Assembly (NCBI RefSeq): GCF_036014175.1
Contig: NZ_CP107917.1
Span: 3,410,001-3,474,000 of the forward strand
Length of the DNA stretch: 64,000 bases
From: Streptomyces sp. NBC_00443
Lineage (GTDB): Bacteria > Actinomycetota > Actinomycetes > Streptomycetales > Streptomycetaceae
Direction: 5' to 3'
Positions 51,511 to 61,941 of the stretch are shown here, in pieces. Each line of letters starts with the position of its first letter. Position 1 is the stretch's first letter. The notes below the pieces were generated by a model that worked only from the letters and a program-made list of their open reading frames with translations, did no database searches and was not told where the DNA came from. The position numbers and the translations under genes were made by a program.

Positions 51511-52630
51511 CGGCCAGCCACCTCCTTCGTGGTGTTGTTGTCGGCGCCCAGGACGTGACCGGCGGCCAGTTCGGCGCCGACCTGGCGCTGCTGGCGGCGC
51601 AGGCCCCACTCACGGACGGCCTCGTAGGACACGACGACCGAGAGCACGATCAGGCCCTGCATGATGACCGCGATCTCCTTGTCGTAGCCGTGGAAGTCCA
51701 GCTCGGGCGAGGCCTTGTCGAGCCAGGCCCACAGCAGGGCGGCGAACGCGATGCCGACGGGGCTGTTGCGGCCGAGCAGCGCGATACCGATGCCGAGGAA
51801 GCCGATGCCGGTGGGGAAGTTCAGGCTGTACGTGTGGGTGTCGCCGAGCAGGATCGGCAGACCGGCGAGGCCCGCGAGACCGCCGGAGAGCAGCATGGCG
51901 GTGAGCACCATGCGCTTGGGGTCGACACCGCTGGCCGCGGCGGCGGTCTGCGAGGCGCCGGAGGCGCGCAGGTCGAAGCCGAAGCGGGTGCGGTTGAGAA
52001 CGATCCAGTAGGCGATGCCGAGCAGGACGGCGAGGAAGACCAGGCCGTAGATCTCGCCGGCGTCGCCCATGCTGATGCCGGGGACCCAGCCGGACTCGTG
52101 CATCTCGCCGGTGGTGTTGTTGTTGCCGACCTTGACGCCGAAGACGTTAGGCAGCCACAGGTAGGCGATGACCGACGTGGCGATCGCGTTCAGCATGATC
52201 GTCGCGACGACCTCGCTGACGCCGCGGGTGACCTTGAGGACACCGGCGATGCCGGACCAGAAGGCGCCGGTGCAGACGGCGGTGAGGAGCAGCAGCGGAA
52301 CCTGGAGGGCGGCCGGCAGGTTCGCGTGGGCGCCGACGATCGCGGCCATCATGGCGGCGAGCTGGTACTGGCCGTCGACGCCGATGTTGAACAGGTTCAT
52401 CCGGAAGCCGATGGCCACCGCGAGTGCCGCGATGTAGTACAGCGAGGCCTGGTTGATGATCAGGACCTGGATGTCGGAGAACGAGAGCTGCTCGAACATC
52501 AGGGTGTACGGCTCGACGGGGTTCTGGCCCGACGCGATCAGCACGATCGAGGTCAGGGCGAAGGCCACGGCGAGCGCGATGACCGGTCCGGCCACAGCGA
52601 GGAGCACGCGCTCCTTGTCGAACTTCTTCA

Positions 52631-52631
<1 letters not shown>
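51507..52631 (-). CDS. Nucleoside ABC transporter permease 1
   Basis: A 374-residue membrane protein with about nine hydrophobic segments, related to permease 2. It has NLFNIGVDGQYQLAAM and the coupling region TRFGFDLRASGASQTAAAAS with SGGLAGLAGLPILLG. Start and ATPase stop overlap by 1 bp (TGATG), and its own stop overlaps the permease 2 ATG, so all three are coupled. A type 2 importer for nucleosides. Confidence 0.9.
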
Positions 52632-54217
<1,586 letters not shown>

Positions 54218-54292
54218 CTGACCGTTGACCGCCGCTCCGGCCGGAGGGCTGCTGGACGCGTTGATGGCGCACTCTCCTGGGGACGGGGGTCG

Positions 54293-54306
54293 TCTACGCG
54301 CGTAGC
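54293..54306. promoter_or_regulatory. Nucleoside-regulon palindrome, copy 4 (ABC transporter operon)
   Basis: TCTACGCGCGTAGC contains the perfect CTACGCGCGTAG (54294-54305). It lies 29 bp upstream of the candidate ATC start (77 bp before the GTG) and downstream of the terminator that ends the BMP gene, so the ABC operon has its own controlled promoter. Confidence 0.78.
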
Positions 54307-54343
54307 GCCCCTATGGCCTGAAAGGGGCCGACGCACCGCGAAC

Positions 54344-54389
54344 AACGGGGTACGGGGAAAGCCCTCGGAAAGCCTCCCCGTACCCCGTT
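54344..54389 (-). terminator. Hairpin terminator after BMP lipoprotein 1
   Basis: AACGGGGTACGGGGA and its perfect complement with a 16-nt loop lie between the BMP gene stop (54437) and the operator of the ABC operon. Confidence 0.8.
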
Positions 54390-54436
54390 GAGCGGACGTA
54401 ACCCCGGGGTTACCGCTGCTCAGGGTCTTGCTTCAA

Positions 54437-55483
54437 TCAGCTGGACTTGACCTTGATCTCGCCGCTGATGATCTTCTCCTTGGCCGTCTTGATGGCGTCC
54501 TGCAGCTCGGTGTTGTCCGCGAACTTCGGGTTGGAGTTCGACAGGCTCACCTCGCCGGTCTTCAGATCGCCACGAACGATACCGGTCTCGGGCTTGCCGT
54601 CCTCGACCGACTTCGCCAGGTTGTACACCGCCTTGGCGACGTCCTTCATCGCCGAGGTCAGGATCGAGTCCTTGTACTTGGCGAGAGCTTCCTGCTTGTA
54701 CTGGTCGGAGTCGACACCGATCGCCCACACCTTGTTGGCGGCGGCGGCCTCGATGACACCCTGGCCGGACAGACCGGCGGCCGCGTAGACGACGTCGGCC
54801 TTCTTCTCGATCTGGCCCTCGGCGGCCGACTTGCCCTTGTCAGGGCTCGAGAAGCCGCCCTCCTCCGCGGTCTGCGTGAGGTACTGGCTGAGGACCTTGG
54901 CCTGCGGGTTGGTGTCCTTGACGCCCTGCTCGAAGCCGGCCTGGAACTTGTGGATGAGCGGGATGTCCACACCGCCCACGAAGCCGACCGTGTTCGTCTT
55001 GGTGCTCTTGGCGGCGGCGACACCGGCCAGGTACGAGGCCTGCTCCTCGGAGAAGACCAGGTCCGCGACGTTCTTCGACTCGACCGTGGAGTCGTCCACG
55101 ATGCCGAAGGTGGTGTCGGGGAACTTCTCCGCGGCGCCCTTGACGGCGGCCGCGTAGGCGTAGCCGACACCGACGACCGGGTTGTAGCCCTGCTTGGCCA
55201 GCGAGGCCAGGCGCTGTTCCTTGTCGGCGTCCGTCTCACCCTCGGTGGGCTCGACGTCGGCCGTGTCGTACTGGAACTCCTTCTTCGCCTGCTCCAGGCC
55301 CGCGTACGCGGCGTCGTTGAAGGACTGGTCGCCCTTGCCGCCGACGTCGTACGCGATGGCGAGGCCCTTGTTGCCCTTCGAGTCCGACGAGGCGGACGTC
55401 GAGGTGCCGCCGCAGGCGGAGAGCGCGAGGGCCAGGGAGGCGGTCGCTGCGCCTGCGACCGTTATCCGGGAAATCCGGCGCAT
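54437..55483 (-). CDS. BMP-family nucleoside-binding lipoprotein 1
   Basis: A 348-residue substrate-binding lipoprotein. MRRISRITVAGAATASLALA leads to lipobox LSACGG. The mature protein has family blocks LAIAYDVGGKGDQSFNDAAY, YNPVVGVGYAYA, FVGGVDIPLIHKFQAGFEQG and VYAAAGLSGQGVIEAA, VWAIGVDSDQY. It binds nucleosides outside the membrane and hands them to the ABC permeases. AAGGAGC lies 7 nt before the ATG at 55483. It is a close paralogue of the next gene, probably from tandem duplication, and has its own operator. Confidence 0.92.
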   Translation of the reverse strand: MRRISRITVAGAATASLALALSACGGTSTSASSDSKGNKGLAIAYDVGGKGDQSFNDAAYAGLEQAKKEFQYDTADVEPTEGETDADKEQRLASLAKQGYNPVVGVGYAYAAAVKGAAEKFPDTTFGIVDDSTVESKNVADLVFSEEQASYLAGVAAAKSTKTNTVGFVGGVDIPLIHKFQAGFEQGVKDTNPQAKVLSQYLTQTAEEGGFSSPDKGKSAAEGQIEKKADVVYAAAGLSGQGVIEAAAANKVWAIGVDSDQYKQEALAKYKDSILTSAMKDVAKAVYNLAKSVEDGKPETGIVRGDLKTGEVSLSNSNPKFADNTELQDAIKTAKEKIISGEIKVKSS

Positions 55484-55564
55484 GTGTAGGTGCTCCTTAG
55501 TACAAGCGCCGGACGGTACAGCTCGGTACAGCTTCACAGCAACGGCGCTGGCTTCCGCCGCAGA

Positions 55565-55578
55565 TTAACGCGCGTAGA
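55565..55578. promoter_or_regulatory. Nucleoside-regulon palindrome, copy 5 (BMP 1)
   Basis: On the minus strand TCTACGCGCGTTAA, with TTTCAG 16 nt before TAATCT. The left arm and centre match the palindrome; the right arm has changed to double as the -10 box TAATCT. The site therefore lies across spacer and -10. Confidence 0.7.
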
Positions 55579-55697
55579 CCAACCTGAAAACCCCTTCTGT
55601 CCACCTTGTTATGCGCCCGTGGCCAAGTCAACGCGCGACCTTGACCCGGGGCTTGCCGAAAGCAAAGCGGGAGTGGAGGTGGAGGGCCGGGAACGGC

Positions 55698-55733
55698 GAA
55701 GCGGGCGGGCACCCTCGGATGCCCGCCCGCTTC
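55698..55733 (-). terminator. Hairpin terminator after BMP lipoprotein 2
   Basis: GAAGCGGGCGGGCA and its perfect complement with an 8-nt loop, about 45 nt after the BMP 2 stop. Confidence 0.85.
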
Positions 55734-55775
55734 ATCAGCCGTACGACGTCGTAGGACGCTGTGCAACGACCGTGA

Positions 55776-56831
55776 CTACTCGGTCTTGACCTTGATCGAG
55801 CCGTCGATGATGCCCTCCTTGGCCTTCGCCACGGCCTCCGAGAGGCCCGCGATCTTCGCGAACTCCGGGTTGGACTCGGACAGGCCGACGCCGTTGACCT
55901 TCAGGTCGAAGGTCTGGGTACCGGTAAGCGGCTTGTCGTCCTCGACGGACTTGGCCAGCGCGTAGACCGCGCCGCCGACGTCCTTGAGCGCGGAGGTCAG
56001 GATGTAGCCCTTGTACGAAGCCAGGGCGGCCTGGTCGTACTGGTCGGAGTCGACGCCGATCGCCCAGACCTTGGCCTTCGCGGCGGCCTCGATGACGCCC
56101 TGACCGGACAGACCGGCCGCCTGGTAGAGGACGTCGGCGTTCTTCTCGATCTGGCCCTCGGCGGCGGCCTTGCCCTTGTCGGGGCTGGAGAAGCCGCCCT
56201 CCTCCGCGGTCTGCGTCAGGTACTGCGAGAGGACCTTGACCTTGCCGCCGCTGGTGTCCTGGACGCCCTGCTTGTAGCCGGCCTCGAACTTGTGGATCAG
56301 CGGGATGTCCACACCGCCGATGAAGCCGACCGTGTTCGTCTTGGTGGCCTTGGCGGCGGCGACGCCGGCCAGGTAGGAGGCCTGCTCCTCGGCGAACACG
56401 AGGGAGGTGACGTTGTCGCCCTCGACCACCGAGTCGACGATGCCGAAGGTGGTGTCCGGGTACTTCTTGGCCACGGCCTCCATCGCGGGGCCGTAGGCGA
56501 AGCCGACGCCGATCACCGGGTTGTAGCCCTGCTTGGCCAGCGAGGCCAGGCGCTGCTCCTTGTCGGCGTCCGTCTCGCCCTCGGTGGGCTCGATGTCGGC
56601 CGTCTTGTACTTGAACTCCTTCTGGGCCTTCTGCAGACCGGCGTACGCGGCGTCGTTGAAGGACTGGTCGCCCTTGCCGCCGATGTCGTACGCGATGGCG
56701 AGACCCTTGGTGTCGCCGCTGCCGTCGCTGTCACTGCCGCTGTCGCTGCTGGTACCACCGCAGGCCGTGGCAGCGAGCGCGATCGACGCGACCCCCACCG
56801 CGACACGGGCCAGTTTGGATGTTCGACGCAT
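55776..56831 (-). CDS. BMP-family nucleoside-binding lipoprotein 2
   Basis: A 351-residue paralogue of the previous protein, most conserved in the ligand-binding blocks (LAIAYDIGGKGDQSFNDAAY, PVIGVGFAYGPAMEAV, FIGGVDIPLIHKFEAGYKQG). The lipobox is ATACGG, followed by a Ser/Asp-rich linker. Differences around the binding cleft (FAYGPAMEAV versus YAYAAAVKGA) hint at a different nucleoside preference. GGGGA lies 8 nt before the ATG at 56831. It is first in the BMP 2, BMP 1, ABC operon series but separately terminated. Confidence 0.92.
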   Translation of the reverse strand: MRRTSKLARVAVGVASIALAATACGGTSSDSGSDSDGSGDTKGLAIAYDIGGKGDQSFNDAAYAGLQKAQKEFKYKTADIEPTEGETDADKEQRLASLAKQGYNPVIGVGFAYGPAMEAVAKKYPDTTFGIVDSVVEGDNVTSLVFAEEQASYLAGVAAAKATKTNTVGFIGGVDIPLIHKFEAGYKQGVQDTSGGKVKVLSQYLTQTAEEGGFSSPDKGKAAAEGQIEKNADVLYQAAGLSGQGVIEAAAKAKVWAIGVDSDQYDQAALASYKGYILTSALKDVGGAVYALAKSVEDDKPLTGTQTFDLKVNGVGLSESNPEFAKIAGLSEAVAKAKEGIIDGSIKVKTE

Positions 56832-56883
56832 CGTGAAGTCCCCATTCTCCAAGCCCCGCAGTGGGTGCTGAGTTCGGCGCACA

Positions 56884-56897
56884 TTAACGCGCGTAGA
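56884..56897. promoter_or_regulatory. Nucleoside-regulon palindrome, copy 6 (BMP 2)
   Basis: On the minus strand TCTACGCGCGTTAA, identical to copy 5, with the right arm forming TAATGT as the -10 box. It starts 53 bp upstream of the ATG at 56831. Confidence 0.7.
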
Positions 56898-57104
56898 CAC
56901 TCCTGGGAACGGGGTTTCGCCTGGCCGTTATCCATTCGTGCCGATGGCCGGTTACGTCCTTGTGAACCACCGGATCGAAAGGCACGCATGGGGCAACTGC
57001 ACCGGTGGTGCCTTCGCCACGATGGCGCTCAGGACCGCCCGCCATGGGGCAAGGCTCCCCCCGCCCGGCGCCGCCCGCAAGCGGAGCGGCCGGCCGGGTG
57101 AAAC

Positions 57105-57404
57105 GCCGTGCGCGGCAACGCCGCACGGGGGCGCGGGGCTCTGTCGACATGCGACTCCGCCGCGCGGGCGCCACCAGCCACGACGGGCCTGCGGCCGCCA
57201 CAGGTCAGCAGCCCCCTACGGCGACTGGGGGCCGCTTGACCCGGGGGCGTCGAGCGCGGCGGGTCGTGCCCACACCTTGCACGGCAACGCCACAAAGGGG
57301 TGCGGGACTGTGTCGACATGCGGCTCCGCCGCGCGGGCGCCACCAGCCACGACGGGCCTGCGGCCGCGACACGGCCGCAGCCCCCTACGGCGACCGGGCC
57401 ACGC
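57105..57404. repeat. 169-bp direct repeat, two copies
   Basis: CTGTGTCGACATGCGGCTCC with CGCCGCGCGGGCGCCACCAG recurs, with TGTCGACATG at 57142 and 57311 (period 169). Each copy runs into CCACGACGGGCCTGCGGCCG and CAGCCCCCTACGGCGAC. The array fills the gap between the BMP 2 promoter and the M20 gene stop. It resembles another Streptomyces intergenic repeat family I recall. No gene is supported from 56900 to 57404. Confidence 0.8.
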
Positions 57405-58625
57405 CTAACCCGCGGCGTCGAGCAGCGCTGCCGCCGTGAACAGCTCCACGCCCACCTTGATGGCGGACTCGTCCACGTCGAAGTCCCCTTGGTGCAGGTC
57501 CCGCCCGATCCGGTCACCGGGCACTCGGACCCCCAGCCGGGCCATGGCACCGGGCACGTGCTCCAGGTACCAGGAGAAGTCCTCCCCGCCGAGGCTCTGC
57601 TCGGTGCTCTCGACGGAGTCGGCACCGCGGCGTGCGGTCATGGCGGCGCGCAGCAGCTCGGTCGAGTCCGGGTCGTTGACGACGGGCGGGACGCCGCGGA
57701 CGTAGTTGATCTCCGACTTGGCGCGGTGCAGGTTGGCGACCTCGTCGATGGCGGCGACGACGAGATCGGGCGCCTGCCGCCAGGTGTCGAGGTCCAGGCA
57801 GCGCACGGTCCCGGAGAGCTCGGCGTGCTGGGGGATGACGTTGGGCGCGTGGCCGGATTCGATCCGGCCCCAGGTCACGGAGAGGCCGCTGCGGGCGTCG
57901 GCGCGCCGGGCGACGACCGCGGGCACGTCGGTGATGACCCGGGCGGCGGCGGTGACCAGGTCGGTCGTCAGATGGGGGCGGGCCGTGTGCCCGCCGGGCC
58001 CGTCGAGGGCGATTTCCAGCCGGTCGCAGGCGGACGTGATGGCGCCCTCCCGCAGGCCCAGCTGCCCGGCGTCCACCTTGGGGTCGCAGTGCAGGGCGAG
58101 GAACCGGCCGACCCCTTCGAGCACCCCGCACTTGATGGCGTCGAGGGCGCCGCCGGGGAGGACCTCCTCGGCGGGCTGGAAGAGGAGGCGGACGGGGCGG
58201 GGCAGCTGCCCGCGCCTGTGCAGCTCGGCCAGGACCAGGCCGGTGCCCAGCACCACGGTCGTGTGCACGTCGTGCCCGCAGGCGTGCGCCCGGTCCGGCA
58301 CGGTCGAGCGGTACGAGCACTCACTCTTCGTGTCCGGGATGGGCAGGCCGTCGATGTCGGCGCGCAGGGCGAGCATGGGCCGCTCGCCGTCCCACTCCCC
58401 GATGTCACAGATGAGCCCGGTTCCGGAGTCGAGCACGCGGGGCCTGAGGCCGGCCTTCTCCAGGCGGCCCTTGATCGCGGCGGTCGTACGGAACTCCTGG
58501 TTGCCGAGCTCCGGGTGCATGTGCAAGTCGCGCCGGAACTCGATGAGTTCGGCACGGAGCGCCTCCGGCAAGGTGCCGGGAAGGGCGGCTTCCCCGGGTT
58601 GATCGGACTCGGACTCGGAGGACAT
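57405..58625 (-). CDS. M20 family metallopeptidase/amidohydrolase
   Basis: A 406-residue cytoplasmic metal-dependent hydrolase of the M20D (IAA-amino acid hydrolase/hippurate hydrolase) group. RRDLHMHPELGNQE, LALRADIDGLPIPD, RAHACGHDVHTTVVLG (metal His/Cys), LLFQPAEEVLPGGA (catalytic Glu) and SLGGEDFSWYLEHVPG are all present. The inserted dimerisation domain lies in the middle. It would release free acids from N-acyl amino acids. The ATG at 58625 or a GTG at 58637 are both possible. Confidence 0.88.
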   Translation of the reverse strand: MSSESESDQPGEAALPGTLPEALRAELIEFRRDLHMHPELGNQEFRTTAAIKGRLEKAGLRPRVLDSGTGLICDIGEWDGERPMLALRADIDGLPIPDTKSECSYRSTVPDRAHACGHDVHTTVVLGTGLVLAELHRRGQLPRPVRLLFQPAEEVLPGGALDAIKCGVLEGVGRFLALHCDPKVDAGQLGLREGAITSACDRLEIALDGPGGHTARPHLTTDLVTAAARVITDVPAVVARRADARSGLSVTWGRIESGHAPNVIPQHAELSGTVRCLDLDTWRQAPDLVVAAIDEVANLHRAKSEINYVRGVPPVVNDPDSTELLRAAMTARRGADSVESTEQSLGGEDFSWYLEHVPGAMARLGVRVPGDRIGRDLHQGDFDVDESAIKVGVELFTAAALLDAAG

Positions 58626-59060
58626 CAGTTGGTTCACCCTCTAAAGGGTAGGACGCCGAGGTGGCCAACTGACCCTCGATCAACAAAAGTTCAACCCGTT
58701 TGGGGAAGAAAATCTGGCCGCCCGACGCGTAGGTATCGATTTAGGCGGGTAAACTCGCCCAACTCCGCCGAGTCGATCATGAAATCGACGGAGAGTGAGG
58801 ATCTCCCTCCTTCACGGATACCACGTTCAGCCCCGTCCCGTCGGTTCTGTTCACCTGTCGGAGCCGGGCGTCGGCGATACGTCGACTCCGGGGCACGGTG
58901 TCGCCACTGCCCTGAGGGCAGATTACCGTCGGACGTTCCGGACTTTTTCGGATTTTCCGGATGCGGGCGGGTCGGGTAGGACCGCGAGGTGCCGGTAGCG
59001 CGGGGCAGCAGCCAAACGGCGGCGCCGGCGAGGAGGCCGCGAGCGACGGGCCCGACGGAA
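58626..59060. other. Intergenic region without a supported gene
   Basis: This 435-bp stretch contains the promoter of the M20 gene, a hairpin GGCGGGTAAACTCGCC at about 58744-58759, and an imperfect inverted repeat around 58764-58797 (CTCCGCCGAGTCGAT and AATCGACGGAG). Short CCGGA repeats occur near 58937-58965. Open frames here lack ribosome binding sites and coding bias. Confidence 0.5.
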
Positions 59061-59387
59061 TCAGAGACCCTCTATTGCCCGCCGCACATGACCCAAATAA
59101 CCGGAGAGTTCGGATTCATCCCGCCGTGCCAACTCGACGAGGTCGAGATTCCGGAGGTCGCCTTCTCCGGCAGTCATGATTTCCCGCACATCATCGGCCA
59201 TCGGCAGCTGCTCCGGCGAGAGCGACGGAACCCCCGGGCCCTCCACTTCTTCCGACGCCCGGAGGAAGTGACGGATCAGCGCGGCCAACGCGATATCTCT
59301 CACTTCGAGCTGCACGGCATCTCGAAGCCTGGCGACCTCCTGAGCTGTGACCATGATGTCGCGCGCATCGGCCGTCATGCGTCTCAT
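59061..59387 (-). CDS. Hypothetical helical protein
   Basis: A 108-residue protein of unknown function, rich in Ala, Glu, Arg and Leu and likely all-helical: MTADARDIMVTAQEVARLRD, LEVRDIALAALIRHFLRASE, and a second half of the form ADDVREIMTAGEGDLRNLDL. No signal peptide or known motif. The ATG at 59387 follows GGGGGCGC; an ATG three codons on is the alternative. It is divergent from the methyltransferase. Low to moderate support from coding bias only. Confidence 0.5.
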   Translation of the reverse strand: MRRMTADARDIMVTAQEVARLRDAVQLEVRDIALAALIRHFLRASEEVEGPGVPSLSPEQLPMADDVREIMTAGEGDLRNLDLVELARRDESELSGYLGHVRRAIEGL

Positions 59388-59522
59388 TGCGCCCCCAGCA
59401 TCCGCATGGATATCCCCCGAACCCCGTATGCGCGTTCGAGGATATGCCGAATTCCCAAATTCGGGGACGTGCCCAGCAGATGAACAGGACGAGACCGAAG
59501 ATGGACCAGGAAACGCTGGAGC

Positions 59523-59528
59523 TAGGGT
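59523..59528 (+). promoter_or_regulatory. Predicted -10 box (TAGGGT) of the methyltransferase gene
   Basis: TAGGGT lies 7 nt before the GTG at 59536 and there is no ribosome binding site, suggesting a leaderless transcript. Confidence 0.45.
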
Positions 59529-59535
59529 GTGCCCC

Positions 59536-60261
59536 GTGACCGCCGACAAACGCCGGAAGCCTCAGATCCCCGCGAGCCCCCACAACGCCGAGTACGCAGA
59601 GAACGCCGACTTTCTCGAAGCCACCAGGGCCTCCTACGACGCGATAGCCCCGGCCTACACGGACCGCTTCTCCGACTGGCCGGCCGACAGCACTCCCCTG
59701 GACCGATCCCTCGTCACCGCCTTCGCCGAACTCGCCCGCGAGCACGTCCCGGCCCCCGTCGCCGACCTCGGCAGCGGCCCCGGCTACGTCACCGCCCACC
59801 TCGACGACCTCGGCATACCGGTCTTCGGAGTCGACCTCTCGCCGCGGATGGTCGCCCTGGCCCGTCGCGCGCATCCCGAACTCCGGTTCCACGTCGGCTC
59901 GATGACGTCCCTCGACCTCCCGGACCAGACACTGGGCGGGATCCTCGCGCTGTACTCGGTCATCCACATCCCGACCGAGCACCTCGCCGCCACCTTCGCC
60001 GAGTTCCACCGCGTTCTGGTCCCCGGCGGGCACGTACTCCTCGGGTTCCAGTCCGGCAGCCCCGACGGCGACGAGGAGCACCTCCACCTCTCGGAGCGCT
60101 TCGGCCACGAGATCTCGCTCGACTACTACTGGCGCACCCCGGACACGGTCGCCGCCCACCTGGGCAAGTCGGGCCTCCCGGTCCAGGCCCGCGTGCTGCG
60201 CGAACCGGTCGACGGGGAGAAGCGCCCCCGTGCGTTCGTCCTGGCCCGCAAGCAGCCGTGA
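59536..60261 (+). CDS. Class I SAM-dependent methyltransferase
   Basis: A 241-residue methyltransferase. The SAM-binding motif I is VADLGSGPGYVTAHLDDLG, motif II contains VFGVDLSPRMVALARRAHPE, and the post-I region is FHVGSMTSLDLPDQTLGG, with a later GGHVLLGFQSG. The type is the general ubiE/COQ5-like small-molecule family. The target is unknown. The GTG at 59536 is chosen from the -10 box 7 nt upstream. The adjacent HATPase gene converges on it with 6 bp between. Confidence 0.85.
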   Translation: MTADKRRKPQIPASPHNAEYAENADFLEATRASYDAIAPAYTDRFSDWPADSTPLDRSLVTAFAELAREHVPAPVADLGSGPGYVTAHLDDLGIPVFGVDLSPRMVALARRAHPELRFHVGSMTSLDLPDQTLGGILALYSVIHIPTEHLAATFAEFHRVLVPGGHVLLGFQSGSPDGDEEHLHLSERFGHEISLDYYWRTPDTVAAHLGKSGLPVQARVLREPVDGEKRPRAFVLARKQP

Positions 60262-60267
60262 CCTGAC

Positions 60268-60684
60268 CTACGTGGCCAGTTCGCACCACACGTACTTGCC
60301 CCGGTTGCCGTGCCGGGTCAGCGGCTGCCACCCCCACAGGTCGGCGCAGGCCCGGACGAGGACGAGGCCGCGTCCGTCCTCCCGCTCGGCCGGCTGATCC
60401 AACGATCCGGGCGGTTCGGGCGGTTCGGGATCGGCGTCCCAGGCCCCGATCCGCAGCACGCCCGCCGACCAGCGGACCCGTAGGGCGGCCGGCCCCTTCG
60501 TGTGGCGTACGGCGTTGGAGACCAGCTCCGTGGCGAGCAGCTCGGCGACGTCGACGTGGTTGATCAGGCCGTGCATGGTGAGGATCAGGCGGAGGGTGCG
60601 GCGGGACACCGTGACGGCTCGGACGTCGTTCGGGATGTAGAGGGAGTACTCCCAGGGCTCGGACTCGGGCTCGGTTTCGGGCAT
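60268..60684 (-). CDS. HATPase-domain anti-sigma-like regulatory protein
   Basis: A 138-residue GHKL ATPase-like protein of the RsbW/SpoIIAB fold: YSLYIPNDVRAVTVSRRTLR, the N-box ATELVSNAVRHT, and the G-box EREDGRGLVLVRACADLWG. In Streptomyces such small HATPases pair with WhiJ-like and DUF397 proteins, as in the abaA-like and whiJ loci. GGAG lies 7 nt before the ATG at 60684. It is divergent from the WhiJ-like gene, 220 bp away. Confidence 0.82.
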   Translation of the reverse strand: MPETEPESEPWEYSLYIPNDVRAVTVSRRTLRLILTMHGLINHVDVAELLATELVSNAVRHTKGPAALRVRWSAGVLRIGAWDADPEPPEPPGSLDQPAEREDGRGLVLVRACADLWGWQPLTRHGNRGKYVWCELAT

Positions 60685-60904
60685 GCGGCAGCTCCGGTTC
60701 GGTGGTGTGGGGGTGCGGTCGGCGGGCGGTGGCAGTGCCGCAGCCGTCGTGGCAGGACGGAGTGGTGCGCTTCCGGGGTCCCGGGTTCCGCAGAGTGTGC
60801 GTCGCGTCACTGACAGTAGGGGTAACTATTTAGATCCCGCAAGCGGATCACGTAACCTGACCTTCGAACGAGTCGCGCCTCAAGGCGTGTTGGGAGGAAC
60901 GCCC

Positions 60905-61747
60905 GTGGCGAAGAGGACCGAACCGACGGCACGTCAGATGCGCCTGGCGGTCGAGCTGCGCAGACTCCGTGACGCGGCAGGTCTCACATCACGGGAGGCG
61001 GCAGAACTGCTCGGGGTGAGTGCTCCCCAGATCAGCCAGATCGAGACCGGCCTCGCAGGGGTGAGCGAGAAGCGACTGCGCCGCCTTGCCGCCAACTACT
61101 CCTGTGCAGACGATGAGTTGACGAACGCCCTGGTAGCCATGGCGACCGACCGCACGCGGGGTTGGTGGGAGGAGTACCGCGGGCTGCTGCCCACACCGTT
61201 CCTCGATCTCGCCGAGTTGGAACACCACGCCACGTTCCTACGGGAGGCCCAGTTCCTGTACATCCCCGGCTTGCTCCAAACGGAGGACTACACACAGGCC
61301 GTCTTCGCCTACCGAATCCCGAATCTGCCGGAAGAGGAGCTTGAGTTGCGCGTCCGGCACCGGATGCAACGCAAGGTGATCCTCGACGGCACACCGTACG
61401 AAGCTCTCATCCACGAGGCGGCCCTGCGCATCATGGTCGGCGACCGTGCCGCCTCGCGGGCCCAGCTGGCGGGAGTCCTCGAAATCTCCGAAGCGGAACA
61501 CGTCACCGTGCGGGTCATCCCCTTCGCCCTGGAGGGGTTCGCAGGCGCTGCGAGCGCCATGATGCACGCAGGCGGCGCCGTACCCAACCTGGACACCGTC
61601 GTCCGTGACGCCCCCAACGGCGCGGCCTACATCGATTCCGAAGCGCAACTCAGCACCCTTCGAACGCTTTTCCGTAAGCTGGAAGCCGCGTCGCTCAACC
61701 CCGACAAGTCACGAGACTTGATCAACCGCGTGGCGAAGGAACTGTGA
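60905..61747 (+). CDS. WhiJ-like XRE-family regulator with DUF5753 domain
   Basis: A 280-residue regulator. The N-terminal helix-turn-helix is XRE type (MRLAVELRRLRDAAGLTSRE, AAELLGVSAPQISQIETGLA). The rest is a DUF5753 domain of about 180 residues (WWEEYRGLLPTPFLDLAELE, LYIPGLLQTEDYTQAVF), which is thought to sense or bind a partner. This is the WhiJ paralogue family of developmental regulators. GGGAGGAACGCCC precedes the GTG at 60905. Its stop overlaps the ATG of the DUF397 gene by 1 bp. Confidence 0.88.
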   Translation: MAKRTEPTARQMRLAVELRRLRDAAGLTSREAAELLGVSAPQISQIETGLAGVSEKRLRRLAANYSCADDELTNALVAMATDRTRGWWEEYRGLLPTPFLDLAELEHHATFLREAQFLYIPGLLQTEDYTQAVFAYRIPNLPEEELELRVRHRMQRKVILDGTPYEALIHEAALRIMVGDRAASRAQLAGVLEISEAEHVTVRVIPFALEGFAGAASAMMHAGGAVPNLDTVVRDAPNGAAYIDSEAQLSTLRTLFRKLEAASLNPDKSRDLINRVAKEL

Positions 61748-61941
61748 TGTCCACTTCTGACAGCTGGCGGAAGTCGTCCTACTCGAGTTTTGGCGACGGC
61801 GACTCCTGCGTAGAGATCGCGAACTCCCCCACCCGCATAGCCATACGCGACTCCAAGGACCCGTCTGTCGGCACCCTCACCTTCCCGACCGACGCCTTCA
61901 CCCCGTTCATCGAAGCCCTGAAGGCCCCCTCAGCCCAGTGA
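61747..61941 (+). CDS. DUF397 small partner protein
   Basis: A 64-residue DUF397 protein: SDSWRKSSYSSFGDGDSCVE, then AIRDSKDPSVGTLTF and DAFTPFIEAL, all hallmarks of the family. DUF397 proteins act with WhiJ-like regulators, relieving or modulating them. The ATG overlaps the upstream stop (TGATG), so it is coupled. It abuts, tail to tail, the polysialyltransferase-like gene with no spacer. Confidence 0.92.
   Translation: MSTSDSWRKSSYSSFGDGDSCVEIANSPTRIAIRDSKDPSVGTLTFPTDAFTPFIEALKAPSAQ

Noticed and set aside
58795..58998. A 67-codon frame between the M20 and hypothetical genes
   Set aside because: No ribosome binding site, low coding bias and no recognisable motif.
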